A stretch of 48,841 nucleotides of DNA, taken from contig DASTSO010000038.1 of the NCBI GenBank assembly GCA_035760645.1, positions 1 through 48,841 of the forward strand. Direction: 5' to 3'. The position numbers and the translations under genes are program-made. The notes beneath the pieces were generated by a model, which worked only from the letters and a program-made list of their open reading frames with translations, was not told where the DNA came from and ran no database searches. Each line of letters opens with the position of its first letter. Position 1 is the first letter of the stretch. Source of the DNA: DASSTY01 sp035760645. GTDB lineage: Bacteria; Gemmatimonadota; Gemmatimonadetes; Gemmatimonadales; GWC2-71-9. This document shows positions 1 to 11,959 of this stretch, piece by piece.

Positions 1-550
1 GCTGGCGGTGGAGGCAGAAGACGGACTTCCCGGTGTCGGCCGGGTCCTGGGCGGTGGCGGGCAGCGTGTAGCGGCCCACCACCCAGGCGACGTCGCCGTG
101 GACGTCCACCCGGAGCGGGGTGAGGGCGAACCCGCTGTCGATCCCCTGGCGCCAGAAGGCGGCGATCGCGCGGCGGCCCTCGATGGGCGGGTGCGAGGGC
201 GGAAGCACCAGGGCGTCGTCGGTGTAGAGCCGCACCAGCGCGGGGACGTCGCCCGCGTTGGAGGCGCGGACGTACTCGCGCAGGGTACCCAGGATGGCGC
301 GCCGGGCGCCGGCGGCGTCGCCCCGGGCCCCGGAGTCGTCGGGGGCGCCCCGGTTCGTGTCGCCGGTGAGCGAGTCGGGCAGGGCGGGGGCGGCCGCGAG
401 GCTCGCCCGGTGGGCCGAGCGCCGGCTGCTGTGGACGACGTGCTGCGGCCCCCGGCAGCCCGCCGCGCCGGCGGCGAGGAGGGCGGCCAGTGCCAGGACG
501 ATGCGCCCGGGCACGGGGCCCCGGCGTGCGGCGCGCTCAGAGCGCGACAT
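1..550 (-). CDS. DUF4440/SnoaL-like lipoprotein (3' end outside window)
   Basis: Partial gene; 183 residues are visible before the window edge. The start ATG at 550 overlaps the end of the upstream thioesterase by 14 bases, so the two are probably co-transcribed. Residues 1-33 look like a lipoprotein signal (basic start, a run IVLALAALLAAGAAG, then Cys), so it is probably exported. From about residue 80 the sequence has the helical opening and early strands of an NTF2-like (SnoaL/DUF4440) fold: LREYVRASNAGDVPALVRLY, then TDDALVLPP, then GRRAIAAFW and VDVHGDVAWVVGRYTL. The fold is shared by enzymes and non-enzymatic binding proteins, so no reaction can be assigned. The C-terminal strands are missing. 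Confidence 0.75.
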   Translation of the reverse strand, partial: MSRSERAARRGPVPGRIVLALAALLAAGAAGCRGPQHVVHSSRRSAHRASLAAAPALPDSLTGDTNRGAPDDSGARGDAAGARRAILGTLREYVRASNAGDVPALVRLYTDDALVLPPSHPPIEGRRAIAAFWRQGIDSGFALTPLRVDVHGDVAWVVGRYTLPATAQDPADTGKSVFCLHRQ

Positions 551-1007
551 TCTCACGTTCGGCCTCCCGGCCCACGATGGCCACGATCCCGTCGCAGACG
601 GCGCAGACGGTGCCGCGCGCGTCCTCGATCTCGGCCCGCGCGAAGACGAGGCTGGCGCCGGCGCGGGTGAGCCGTCCCACGGCCGCGACCGTCTCGCCCC
701 GCACCGGACGCAGGAACTGAATGCTGAGCTGAGCGGTTCCCACTCTGGAGCCGAGGGCCTGGAAGTGGCCCACCATCCCCACCGCCGCGTCGCAGAGGCC
801 CGCGATCACCGCGCCGTTCACGGCCTCGGTGCCGAGCCCCCCGCGATGGAAGGGCTGCAGCCGGTCGATCACGACGCGCACCGCGCCCGGATCGGCGAAG
901 TCGGCCCGGGCCCCGAGGGCCCGCATCGCGGGCAGCGCGCTCCAGCGCTCGGCCAGCGCGGCGCGCTCGGCGGGGTCGGGGAGGGGGATGGTCAGGGGAT
1001 CTGCCAT
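537..1007 (-). CDS. PaaI-family hotdog-fold thioesterase
   Basis: 156 residues, the usual length of a single hotdog domain. The segment RGGLGTEAVNGAVIAGLCDA matches the helix-containing active-site region of PaaI/YdiI-type acyl-CoA thioesterases, and QLSIQFLRPVRGETVAAVGR matches the following beta strands where hydrophobic acyl groups bind. Expected activity is hydrolysis of acyl- or aroyl-CoA in the cytoplasm; the substrate cannot be read from sequence. I start at ATG 1007 because this places a hotdog-like N-terminus directly at the start; the open frame continues upstream to 1184 but runs into the divergent HNH gene. Its stop overlaps the start of the following lipoprotein. Confidence 0.8.
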   Translation of the reverse strand: MADPLTIPLPDPAERAALAERWSALPAMRALGARADFADPGAVRVVIDRLQPFHRGGLGTEAVNGAVIAGLCDAAVGMVGHFQALGSRVGTAQLSIQFLRPVRGETVAAVGRLTRAGASLVFARAEIEDARGTVCAVCDGIVAIVGREAERENVAL

Positions 1008-1024
1008 TGTGGCGCTCTGCCGGT

Positions 1025-1095
1025 TATCTTTCGGCTCCGTAGTATCCACGAGCCCGGCGAATGCCGGGCCCGGATTCACCTCAACGAGGAGTCTT
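1025..1095 (+). promoter_or_regulatory. Promoter and structured leader of the HNH gene
   Basis: TATCTTTC at 1025-1032 looks like a -10/-7 element, with TTG 18 bases upstream (1007). Downstream, GCCCGGC (1052-1058) pairs perfectly with GCCGGGC (1063-1069) around a GAAT loop. CAACGAGGAG (1082-1091) contains a strong Shine-Dalgarno sequence four bases before GTG 1096. The same order of parts (TAnnTT box, GC hairpin, CAACGAGGA) occurs before the proline dehydrogenase gene. Promoter activity is inferred. Confidence 0.55.
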
Positions 1096-1506
1096 GTGGC
1101 ACGACGACCCCGCAGACGTAACGCACCTTCAACCGCTGCTGCCGTCGCTACTCCCACGTTCCGCCGTTCCCCCGGCCGCTCCATGCAGTCGCATCGCGAG
1201 TGGCTGCTCGCCCAGCACGGCGCCGTCTGCGCCTACTGCGGCACCGAGGTCTCGCCCCCGGAGGCGATCACCCTGGACCACGTGCGCCCGCGCCGTGGCC
1301 AGACGGCATACGACCGGCCGGACAATCTCGTCCTGGCGTGTCGGGAGTGCAACGCGGCCAAGGCGGACACCCCGCTCGTCGCCTTCCTGATGCAGAAGCG
1401 CGCCCGTGGCGTGTTCCTGCTGCACTACGGCGACCACCTGTCCGAGCCCCTGAAGGAGCTCGCGCGGCAGGCCTCCGAGCGGCCGGTGCTCCCCAAGGAG
1501 CTCTGA
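1096..1506 (+). CDS. HNH endonuclease
   Basis: 136 residues from a GTG start preceded by GAGGAG four bases upstream; this start is preferred over ATG 1183, which has no ribosome-binding site. The first 28 residues are basic and Ser/Arg/Pro rich. The HNH nuclease core follows: CAYC (zinc knuckle), TLDHVRPRRGQT (catalytic His), then DNLVLACRECNAAKAD with the second CxxC pair and the Asn/Lys of the beta-beta-alpha metal fold. The LDHV-x-PRRGQTAYDRPDNLVLAC arrangement is typical of stand-alone HNH proteins of the McrA/HNH_5 type, whose biological role is mostly unknown. It is divergent from the thioesterase and convergent with kgd. There is no methylase partner, so a classical restriction system is not supported. 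Confidence 0.85.
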   Translation: MARRPRRRNAPSTAAAVATPTFRRSPGRSMQSHREWLLAQHGAVCAYCGTEVSPPEAITLDHVRPRRGQTAYDRPDNLVLACRECNAAKADTPLVAFLMQKRARGVFLLHYGDHLSEPLKELARQASERPVLPKEL

Positions 1507-1547
1507 AGGTAGCAGGCGCGACCAGCGCCACCGCGCTACGATGCAGC

Positions 1548-1582
1548 AAAGGGGCGGCACCCGGAATCGGGGCCGCCCCTTT
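1548..1582. terminator. Bidirectional terminator between HNH gene and kgd
   Basis: AAAGGGGCGGC (1548-1558) is the exact reverse complement of GCCGCCCCTTT (1572-1582). The loop can extend the stem with CCCG/CGGG around GAAT. The A-tract on one side and T-tract on the other fit termination in both directions between two convergent genes. Confidence 0.75.
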
Positions 1583-1602
1583 CGACTGTCCGTCCTGCCG
1601 GC

Positions 1603-5394
<3,792 letters not shown>

Positions 5395-5470
5395 TGGACT
5401 GCTCCAACCGGATGAGGAAAGCGCGAGGGCCGCGACGGGCCGCGGCCGGCGGCGACGGCGTCAGTGGTGG

Positions 5471-5476
5471 AAGATA
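5471..5476 (-). promoter_or_regulatory. Putative -10 element of kgd
   Basis: TATCTTCC on the minus strand matches the TAnnTT box seen before several other genes here. The predicted transcript would have a leader of about 70 bases before GTG 5394. No clear -35 is visible. Confidence 0.4.
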
Positions 5477-5568
5477 ATGGCGGACGGGAGGGAAGGCATG
5501 GCTGTCCGTTCACCCCTCAGGAGCGCAGGCAGGCAGGCCGGAACTTCGTTCGGGAAGGGGAAGGGCGC

Positions 5569-6141
5569 ATGCCGCTGGCCATCACGTCGTCCGCCTTCGA
5601 GCCCGGGGGCGCGATCCCGGCCCGCTACACCTGCGACGGCGAGGATCGCTCGCCGCCGCTCGCCTGGCAGGGTGCGCCCGAGGGGACGCGCAGCTTCGCC
5701 CTCCTCGTCCTCGACCCCGACGCGCCCGATCCCCGGGCGCCGAAGCGCACCTGGGTGCATTGGGTCGTCTACGACCTCCCGGCCGACTGCCGCGGGCTCC
5801 CCGAAGGGGCCGGGCCCGCGCAGCTCCCCGAGGGTGCCCGCCAGGGCCTGACCGACGCCAAGGCCACGGGATACCACGGCCCCTGCCCGCCGGTCGGACG
5901 GCACCGGTACTTCTTCCATCTGTATGCGCTGGACACGCTGCTCCGGGTCCCGGGCGCGCTCGACCGCGCCGGGCTCGAGGCGGCGATGGAGGGGCACGTG
6001 CTGGAGCGGGCGGAGGTGATGGGAACGTACGAGCGAGGGACGAGGGACGAGGGACTAGGGCGCTGTCGAAAGGGCTTGGAGCACGGAGGCGAGCATCGGC
6101 ATGGGGCCCCTAGTCCCTCGTCCCTAGTCCCTCGTCCCTAG
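5569..6141 (+). CDS. YbhB/YbcL family PEBP (Raf kinase inhibitor-like) protein with repeat-encoded tail
   Basis: 190 residues from ATG 5569, preceded by GGAAGGGGAAGGG. It carries the phosphatidylethanolamine-binding protein signatures: PARYTCDGEDRSPPLAW, LLVLDPDAPDP (the DPDxP anion-binding loop), WVHWVVYDLP, and GYHGPCPP-x-GRHRYFFHLYAL. Bacterial PEBPs bind small anions or lipid head groups; the physiological role is mostly unknown. The family normally ends near VMGTYER. Here about 33 further residues follow, translated from the heptamer-repeat element that starts at 6033, and the TAG stop lies inside one heptamer. The tail is therefore probably acquired and non-functional. It overlaps the convergent glpD gene by 18 bases. 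Confidence 0.88.
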   Translation: MPLAITSSAFEPGGAIPARYTCDGEDRSPPLAWQGAPEGTRSFALLVLDPDAPDPRAPKRTWVHWVVYDLPADCRGLPEGAGPAQLPEGARQGLTDAKATGYHGPCPPVGRHRYFFHLYALDTLLRVPGALDRAGLEAAMEGHVLERAEVMGTYERGTRDEGLGRCRKGLEHGGEHRHGAPSPSSLVPRP

Positions 6142-6149
6142 TCCCTGCT
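6033..6149. repeat. Heptamer-armed dispersed element, copy 1
   Basis: Left arm (6033-6060): GCGAGGG, ACGAGGG, ACGAGGG, ACTAGGG. Core of about 47 bp (6061-6107). Right arm (6108-6149): CCCTAGT, CCCTCGT, CCCTAGT, CCCTCGT, CCCTAGT, CCCTGCT. The arms are inverted copies of each other. The core contains TGTCGAA, GCTTGGAGCACGGAGGC and GCATCGGCA, shared with copies 2 and 3. It sits between the convergent PEBP and glpD genes and encodes the ends of both proteins. Confidence 0.9.
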
Positions 6150-7761
6150 GTTCCACGAACGCCCGATACCGCTCCGCCGCCTCGACCATCGCGGGCTCGT
6201 CCCAGCCGAGCTCGCGGCCCATGAGGTTGGTGACGCGGCCGATCGCGGTGAGACCGTGGTCGGCGGTCTCGTAGAAGAGGTGGACGCGGCGCACGAGGAC
6301 GTCCTCGACCGTCACGGCGAGCTCGCGGCGCACGGCGTGGATCACCTCGGCGCAGATCGCCGGGTGCTCGGGGTGGAGCGGGCGCAGCAGCGCGCGGTCG
6401 CGGAGGCAGAGGTTCATGATCCCGGCGGCCTCGGTGCCGTAGGTGCGCAGCAGGTGCTCGGTCGTCGCGTCGGGCAGCCCGACCTCCTGGCCCTGGCGGC
6501 GGAAGGCGTCGAGGTCCTGCGTCTCGCCGCCCGGGAGCGGCTCGAGATCGGTGCGCGCCTCGGCCGGCACCCGACGGCCCTCCTTCCGGAGCGCCTTCGC
6601 CGCGAGGTTCACCGCCTGCGCCGCCATCGCGCGGTAGGTGGTGAGCTTGCCGCCCGCCACGGTGATCATCCCGCCGGGGCCCACCGTGATCGCGTGCTCG
6701 CGCGAGACGCTCGCCGGGCGCTCGCCGGGGCCGGCGCCGTCGGCGAGCAGCGGCCGGAGGCCGGCCCACGCGGCGTGCACGTCGCCCAGGGTGAGGTGCG
6801 CGTTGGGGAACTCGGCGTTGACGCTGCGGAGCAGATAGACCGCGTCGTCCACCGACGGCGCCACCGTGTCGGGCGACTCGCGGGTGTCGGTGTCGGTCGT
6901 GCCGACGTAGGCGAGCCGGCCCCAGGGGAGCGCGAACATCACGCGGCCGTCCACCCGGCTCGTGAAGGTGAGCGCGGTCTCGAGTCCCAGCCGGTCGCGG
7001 GCGACGACGACGTGGGTGCCTTTGGTGAGGCGGAGCCGGGGGGGCGCGCCCGGCGCCTCCAGGTCGCGGAGCCGGTCGCTCCAGGGGCCGGTCGCGTTGA
7101 TCACCACGGCGGCGCGCAGCGTGGCGCGCTCGCCGGTGCGGCGGTCCACCAGGCGGGCGCCGACGACCCGGTCGCCGGCGCGGCCGTGCTCACGCACCAG
7201 GTCCTCGACGGCGGTGTAGGTCGCGACGTGCGCCCCGTGCGCCTGGGCCGAGCGGGCGGTGGCGACGACGAGGCGGGCATCGTCGCACTGGGCGTCGAAG
7301 TAGCGGGCGCCGCCGACCAGGCCGCGCTCGCGCAGGAACGGCTCGGTCCGCAGCACGGCGTGCTTGCCGAGCATCCGGTGGCGCCGCACATTGCGGAAGA
7401 ACGCGAGCAGATCGTAGAGCCACATCCCCGCCCACAGCCGCGCGAGCCCGACGCGGTCGCCGCGGTGCACGGGGAAGAGGAACTCGAGCGGGCGCACGAG
7501 GTGCGGCGCGATCCGCAGCAGCACGGCGCGCTCGCGCGCCGCCTCCATGACGAGGCGGAGCCGGCCCTCCTCGAGGTAGCGCAGGCCGCCGTGCACGAGG
7601 CGCGACGAGCGGCTGCTGGTGCCGCTCGCCAGATCGTGCTGCTCGACCAGCACCGTCCGCAGCCCGCGCATCGCCGCGTCGCGCGCGATGCCGGCGCCGA
7701 CGATGCCGCCGCCGATGACGAGCACGTCGGCCGGCTCCGCCGCGAGCCGCGCGAGCGGCAC
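6124..7761 (-). CDS. glpD: Glycerol-3-phosphate dehydrogenase/oxidase, FAD-dependent
   Basis: 545 residues from GTG 7761. It oxidises glycerol-3-phosphate to dihydroxyacetone phosphate at the membrane, passing electrons to quinone. The N-terminus has the Rossmann FAD motif VLVIGGGIVGAGIARDAA, followed by SGTSSRSSRLVHGGLRYLE, typical of GlpD/GlpA. Other conserved blocks are TGPWSDRL, TKGTHVVV, FALPWGRLAYVGTTDTD and ITVAGGKLTTYRAMA (second FAD contact), with the DAO C-terminal domain in the last 120 residues. The start is uncertain: upstream in-frame GTG codons exist (for example near 7845) but would overlap the divergent methyltransferase. The final residues (QGLGTRD) and the TAG stop come from the heptamer element, so the natural C-terminus has been replaced or slightly extended. 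Confidence 0.92.
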   Translation of the reverse strand: MPLARLAAEPADVLVIGGGIVGAGIARDAAMRGLRTVLVEQHDLASGTSSRSSRLVHGGLRYLEEGRLRLVMEAARERAVLLRIAPHLVRPLEFLFPVHRGDRVGLARLWAGMWLYDLLAFFRNVRRHRMLGKHAVLRTEPFLRERGLVGGARYFDAQCDDARLVVATARSAQAHGAHVATYTAVEDLVREHGRAGDRVVGARLVDRRTGERATLRAAVVINATGPWSDRLRDLEAPGAPPRLRLTKGTHVVVARDRLGLETALTFTSRVDGRVMFALPWGRLAYVGTTDTDTRESPDTVAPSVDDAVYLLRSVNAEFPNAHLTLGDVHAAWAGLRPLLADGAGPGERPASVSREHAITVGPGGMITVAGGKLTTYRAMAAQAVNLAAKALRKEGRRVPAEARTDLEPLPGGETQDLDAFRRQGQEVGLPDATTEHLLRTYGTEAAGIMNLCLRDRALLRPLHPEHPAICAEVIHAVRRELAVTVEDVLVRRVHLFYETADHGLTAIGRVTNLMGRELGWDEPAMVEAAERYRAFVEQQGLGTRD

Positions 7762-7821
7762 CCGGGGCTGCGGCCGCGGCTCGGCGCGCGGCTCGCCCCT
7801 TCCCGTCGAGGAGACCGGCCC

Positions 7822-8400
7822 GTGACGCTCGCCCCCGTCGTCCACGCCGCCCGCCCCAGCTCCTGGTTCGTTCGCCACGTCCCGCTCGTTCGCGCCGGTC
7901 ACCGGGTGCTCGATCTCGCCTGCGGGGACGGGCGTCACGCGCTCGCCGCCGCGGCGCGGGGCGCACGGGTGCTGGCCGTGGACCGCGACCCGGCGCAGCT
8001 CGCCGCGGGCCGCGCCGCGGCCGAGGCGCGCGGGCTCGCGGACGACGCGATCGAGTGGCGGCTGCTGGACCTCACGGCGCCGTGGCCCGACGCGTGGCGG
8101 GCGGAGGGCAGGGGCGGGCGCGGATTCGACGTCGTGCTCGTGTTCAATTACCTGGACCGGGCCCGGATGCCGATGGTGGTGGACTGCGTCGCGCCGGGCG
8201 GCGCACTGCTGATGGAGACCTTCCTCGAGCGCCAGCGCGACTACGGCTGGGGGCCCACGAGCCCCGCGCATCTGCTGCGCTCCGGGGAGCTCGCCGGCCT
8301 CGTCCGGCCGCTCGCGCTGCAGCACGGCCGCGAGGTGATCGAGCCCGTGGGCGGCGACCGCTACCGCGCCGTCGCCAGCGTGCTGGCGCGGCGGCCGTGA
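7822..8400 (+). CDS. Class I SAM-dependent methyltransferase
   Basis: 192 residues from GTG 7822, with GAGGAG eight bases upstream (7808-7813). Motif I is VLDLACGDGRHALA, followed by the acidic end of strand 2 (VLAVDRDPAQL) and motif IV-like FDVVLVFNYLDR. The fold is the Methyltransf_25/TehB-like group, which acts on small molecules or oxyanions; the substrate cannot be told from sequence. A helical segment MEtFLERQRDYGWGPTSPAH in the C-terminal half is common in TehB-like proteins. It is divergent from glpD and independent of the downstream thiolase operon, from which it is separated by a hairpin covering its own stop codon. Confidence 0.82.
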   Translation: MTLAPVVHAARPSSWFVRHVPLVRAGHRVLDLACGDGRHALAAAARGARVLAVDRDPAQLAAGRAAAEARGLADDAIEWRLLDLTAPWPDAWRAEGRGGRGFDVVLVFNYLDRARMPMVVDCVAPGGALLMETFLERQRDYGWGPTSPAHLLRSGELAGLVRPLALQHGREVIEPVGGDRYRAVASVLARRP

Positions 8401-8410
8401 GCGGCCGCCG
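8389..8410 (+). terminator. Hairpin across the methyltransferase stop codon
   Basis: CGGCGGCCG (8389-8397) pairs exactly with CGGCCGCCG (8402-8410) around the loop TGAG, which contains the stop codon. There is no U-tract, so termination is inferred. Confidence 0.4.
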
Positions 8411-8443
8411 CGCACGGCCGCCGGCCGGGGGAAGCTAAAGGCC

Positions 8444-8472
8444 GGAACCCGCACCGTGAAGGGTGTTAGTTT
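8444..8472 (+). promoter_or_regulatory. Putative promoter of the fadI-fadJ operon
   Basis: GGAACCC at 8444 lies 23 bases before TAGTTTCC (8467). GAACC followed 21-22 bases later by TAnnTT recurs upstream of the decarboxylase and ECF sigma genes. The leader to ATG 8517 is about 40 bases and carries AGGAG. Confidence 0.45.
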
Positions 8473-8516
8473 CCCCTCGTCACGGCAGCACCGTTCCCCG
8501 CTCCCGCAGGAGCCGT

Positions 8517-9812
<1,296 letters not shown>

Positions 9813-9814
9813 CC

Positions 9815-11959
9815 ATGCCCGCACTCTCCACGGAGCTCGACGGCTCGATCGCCGTCGTCACGATCGACCTCCCCGGCGAGCCGGTGAACACGCTGAGCAC
9901 CGCGCTCTCGGCGGAATTCGACCGCGTGCTCGCCGACCTCGAGCGCGACCAGGCGGTGCTGGGCGTCGTGCTGATCAGCGGCAAGCCCGACAGCTTCATC
10001 GCCGGCGCCGACATCACCGAGTTCTCGCGCGTCGCGAGCGCGGCCGACGCCGAGCGGCTCTCGCGCGAGGCGCAGGAGATGATGGCGCGCGTGGCGCGCT
10101 TCCCGAAGCCGGTGGTCGCCGCGATCCACGGCGCCTGTCTCGGCGGCGGCTGCGAGCTCGCCCTCGCCAGCCACTGGCGCGTCGCGACCGATCACCCGAA
10201 GACCCAGCTCGGCCTCCCCGAGATCCAGCTCGGCGTCATCCCCGGCGCGGGCGGCACCCAGCGGCTCCCGCGGCTCATCGGGCTCCGCGCCGCGCTCGAC
10301 ATCATCCTCGCCGGCAAGAGCGAGCGCGCGCCGAAGGCGTTCCGGGTGGGACTCGTCGACGAGCTGGTGCACCCGGCGATCCTGCGCGAGGTGGCCGTGG
10401 CCGCGGCGCGCCGGCTCGCGCGGGACGGCGTGCCGAAGCGCGAGCCCAGGGGCCAGGCGAAGGGCGCCGCGGCCGCGGTGCTCGACCGCACGAGCTTCGG
10501 CCGCGCGATCGTCTACAAGCAGGCGCGCGCCACGGTGCTCCAGAAGACCGGCGGCCACTATCCCGCGCCACTCGCCGCGCTCGAGGCGGTGCGCACGGGG
10601 CTCGAGGACGGCGAGGCGAAGGGCTACGCGGTCGAGCAGCGGAAGTTCGGCGAGCTCGCCGTGAGCCCGGTGAGCCGGAAGCTGGTGCAGATCTTCTTCG
10701 CCACCACCGCGCTCAAGAAGGACGACGGCGTGGGCGCGGGCGTCCCGGTCCACGCCGAGGCGGTCCGGCACGTCGGCGTCGTGGGCTCGGGGTTCATGGG
10801 CGCCGGGATCGCGGGCACGGCGGTGCTGAACGCCGGGGTGGACGTGCGGATGCGCGACACCGAGCTCGCGCGCGTCGGCAAGGGCCTCACCGCCGCGCGC
10901 GGCATCCTCGACGAGCGGCTCAAGCGCCGCCGCCTCACCCGGCCGCAGCACCAGCGGCTCGTGGCCGAGCTCTCGGGCGGCGCCGACTACCGCGGCTTCG
11001 GCCGCGCCGACCTCGTCATCGAGGCGGTCTTCGAGGACCTCGGCGTCAAGCGCCAGGTGCTCGCCGAGGTGGAGGCGGCGACCAGGCCCGACGCGATCTT
11101 CGCGACGAACACCTCGACGATTCCCATCGCGCAGATCGCCGCAGGGGCGGCGCGGCCGGAGCGGGTGCTCGGCATGCACTTCTTCTCGCCCGTCGAGAAG
11201 ATGCCGCTCCTCGAGGTGATCCCGACCGACCGCACCGCGCCCGACGCGATCGTCACCGCGGTGCGCTTCGGCCGGAAGCTGGGGAAGACCGTGATCGTCG
11301 TGGCCGACAGTCCGGGCTTCTGGGTCAACCGCATCCTCTCGCCCTACCTGAACGAGGCGGGGCTCCTGCTCGAGGAAGGGGTGCCGATCGACCTCCTCGA
11401 CGACGTCATGCACAAGCGCTTCGGCTTCCCCGTCGGGCCCGCGACGTTGCTCGACGAGGTCGGGCTCGACGTGGCGCAGAAGGCGGGGACGGTGATGTAC
11501 GAGGCGTTCGGCGAGCGGCTCAGGCCCAGCGCGGTGGTGACGCGCCTGATCGAGGACGGGCGACTGGGCCGGAAGAACGGCCGCGGCTTCCATCTCTACG
11601 AGGATGGCAAGAAGGGTGGCGTGGACGAGGGCGTCTACCGCCTCCTCGGCATCACGCCGAAGCCCGACGCGTCGCCCACGATGGTCGAGCAGCGGCTCGT
11701 CTACGCGATGCTCAACGAGGCGGCGATGGCGGTGGCCGAGGGCGTCGTGCGCACTCCGCGCGACGGCGACATCGGCGCCATCTTCGGGATCGGCTTCCCG
11801 CCGTTTCGCGGCGGCCCGCTCCGGCTCATCGACGATCTCGGCGCCGCGCGCGTGGTCGAGGTGCTCGAGGGCCTGCGTGAGCAGTACGGCGAGCGCTTCG
11901 CGCCGGCGCCGTCGCTCGTGCAGATGGGGCTGACGGGGGAGCGCTACTACAGCGACTGA
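9815..11959 (+). CDS. fadJ: Fatty-acid oxidation complex alpha subunit (enoyl-CoA hydratase / 3-hydroxyacyl-CoA dehydrogenase)
   Basis: 714 residues. The N-terminal crotonase domain (about 1-200) has the oxyanion-hole segment IHGACLGGGCELALA and the IPGAGGTQRLPRLIG segment with the catalytic Glu region; it hydrates 2-enoyl-CoA. From about residue 315 an NAD-binding domain follows (HVGVVGSGFMGAGIAGTAV), then IFATNTSTIPIAQIA and the dehydrogenase signature MHFFSPVEKMPLLEVIPT. Two HAD C-terminal domains complete it (GFWVNRILSPYLNEA; PPFRGGPLRLIDDLG). It forms a complex with the FadI thiolase encoded immediately upstream. Its last 13 bases overlap the convergent AraC-type gene. A strong hairpin at 11973-12005, inside that gene, could terminate the operon. 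Confidence 0.95.
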   Translation: MPALSTELDGSIAVVTIDLPGEPVNTLSTALSAEFDRVLADLERDQAVLGVVLISGKPDSFIAGADITEFSRVASAADAERLSREAQEMMARVARFPKPVVAAIHGACLGGGCELALASHWRVATDHPKTQLGLPEIQLGVIPGAGGTQRLPRLIGLRAALDIILAGKSERAPKAFRVGLVDELVHPAILREVAVAAARRLARDGVPKREPRGQAKGAAAAVLDRTSFGRAIVYKQARATVLQKTGGHYPAPLAALEAVRTGLEDGEAKGYAVEQRKFGELAVSPVSRKLVQIFFATTALKKDDGVGAGVPVHAEAVRHVGVVGSGFMGAGIAGTAVLNAGVDVRMRDTELARVGKGLTAARGILDERLKRRRLTRPQHQRLVAELSGGADYRGFGRADLVIEAVFEDLGVKRQVLAEVEAATRPDAIFATNTSTIPIAQIAAGAARPERVLGMHFFSPVEKMPLLEVIPTDRTAPDAIVTAVRFGRKLGKTVIVVADSPGFWVNRILSPYLNEAGLLLEEGVPIDLLDDVMHKRFGFPVGPATLLDEVGLDVAQKAGTVMYEAFGERLRPSAVVTRLIEDGRLGRKNGRGFHLYEDGKKGGVDEGVYRLLGITPKPDASPTMVEQRLVYAMLNEAAMAVAEGVVRTPRDGDIGAIFGIGFPPFRGGPLRLIDDLGAARVVEVLEGLREQYGERFAPAPSLVQMGLTGERYYSD

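Noticed and set aside
1096..1506. HNH gene as part of a restriction or anti-phage system
   Set aside because: There is no methyltransferase, ATPase or other defence gene beside it; the neighbours are a thioesterase and kgd.
5535..5568. GGAACTT before the PEBP gene as an ECF -35 box
   Set aside because: No CGTA, TAnnTT or other -10-like sequence follows at a suitable distance before the ATG.
6033..6149. Heptamer element considered as an insertion sequence
   Set aside because: It is only about 115-145 bp, has no transposase and no clear target-site duplication. It is better described as a non-autonomous repeat.
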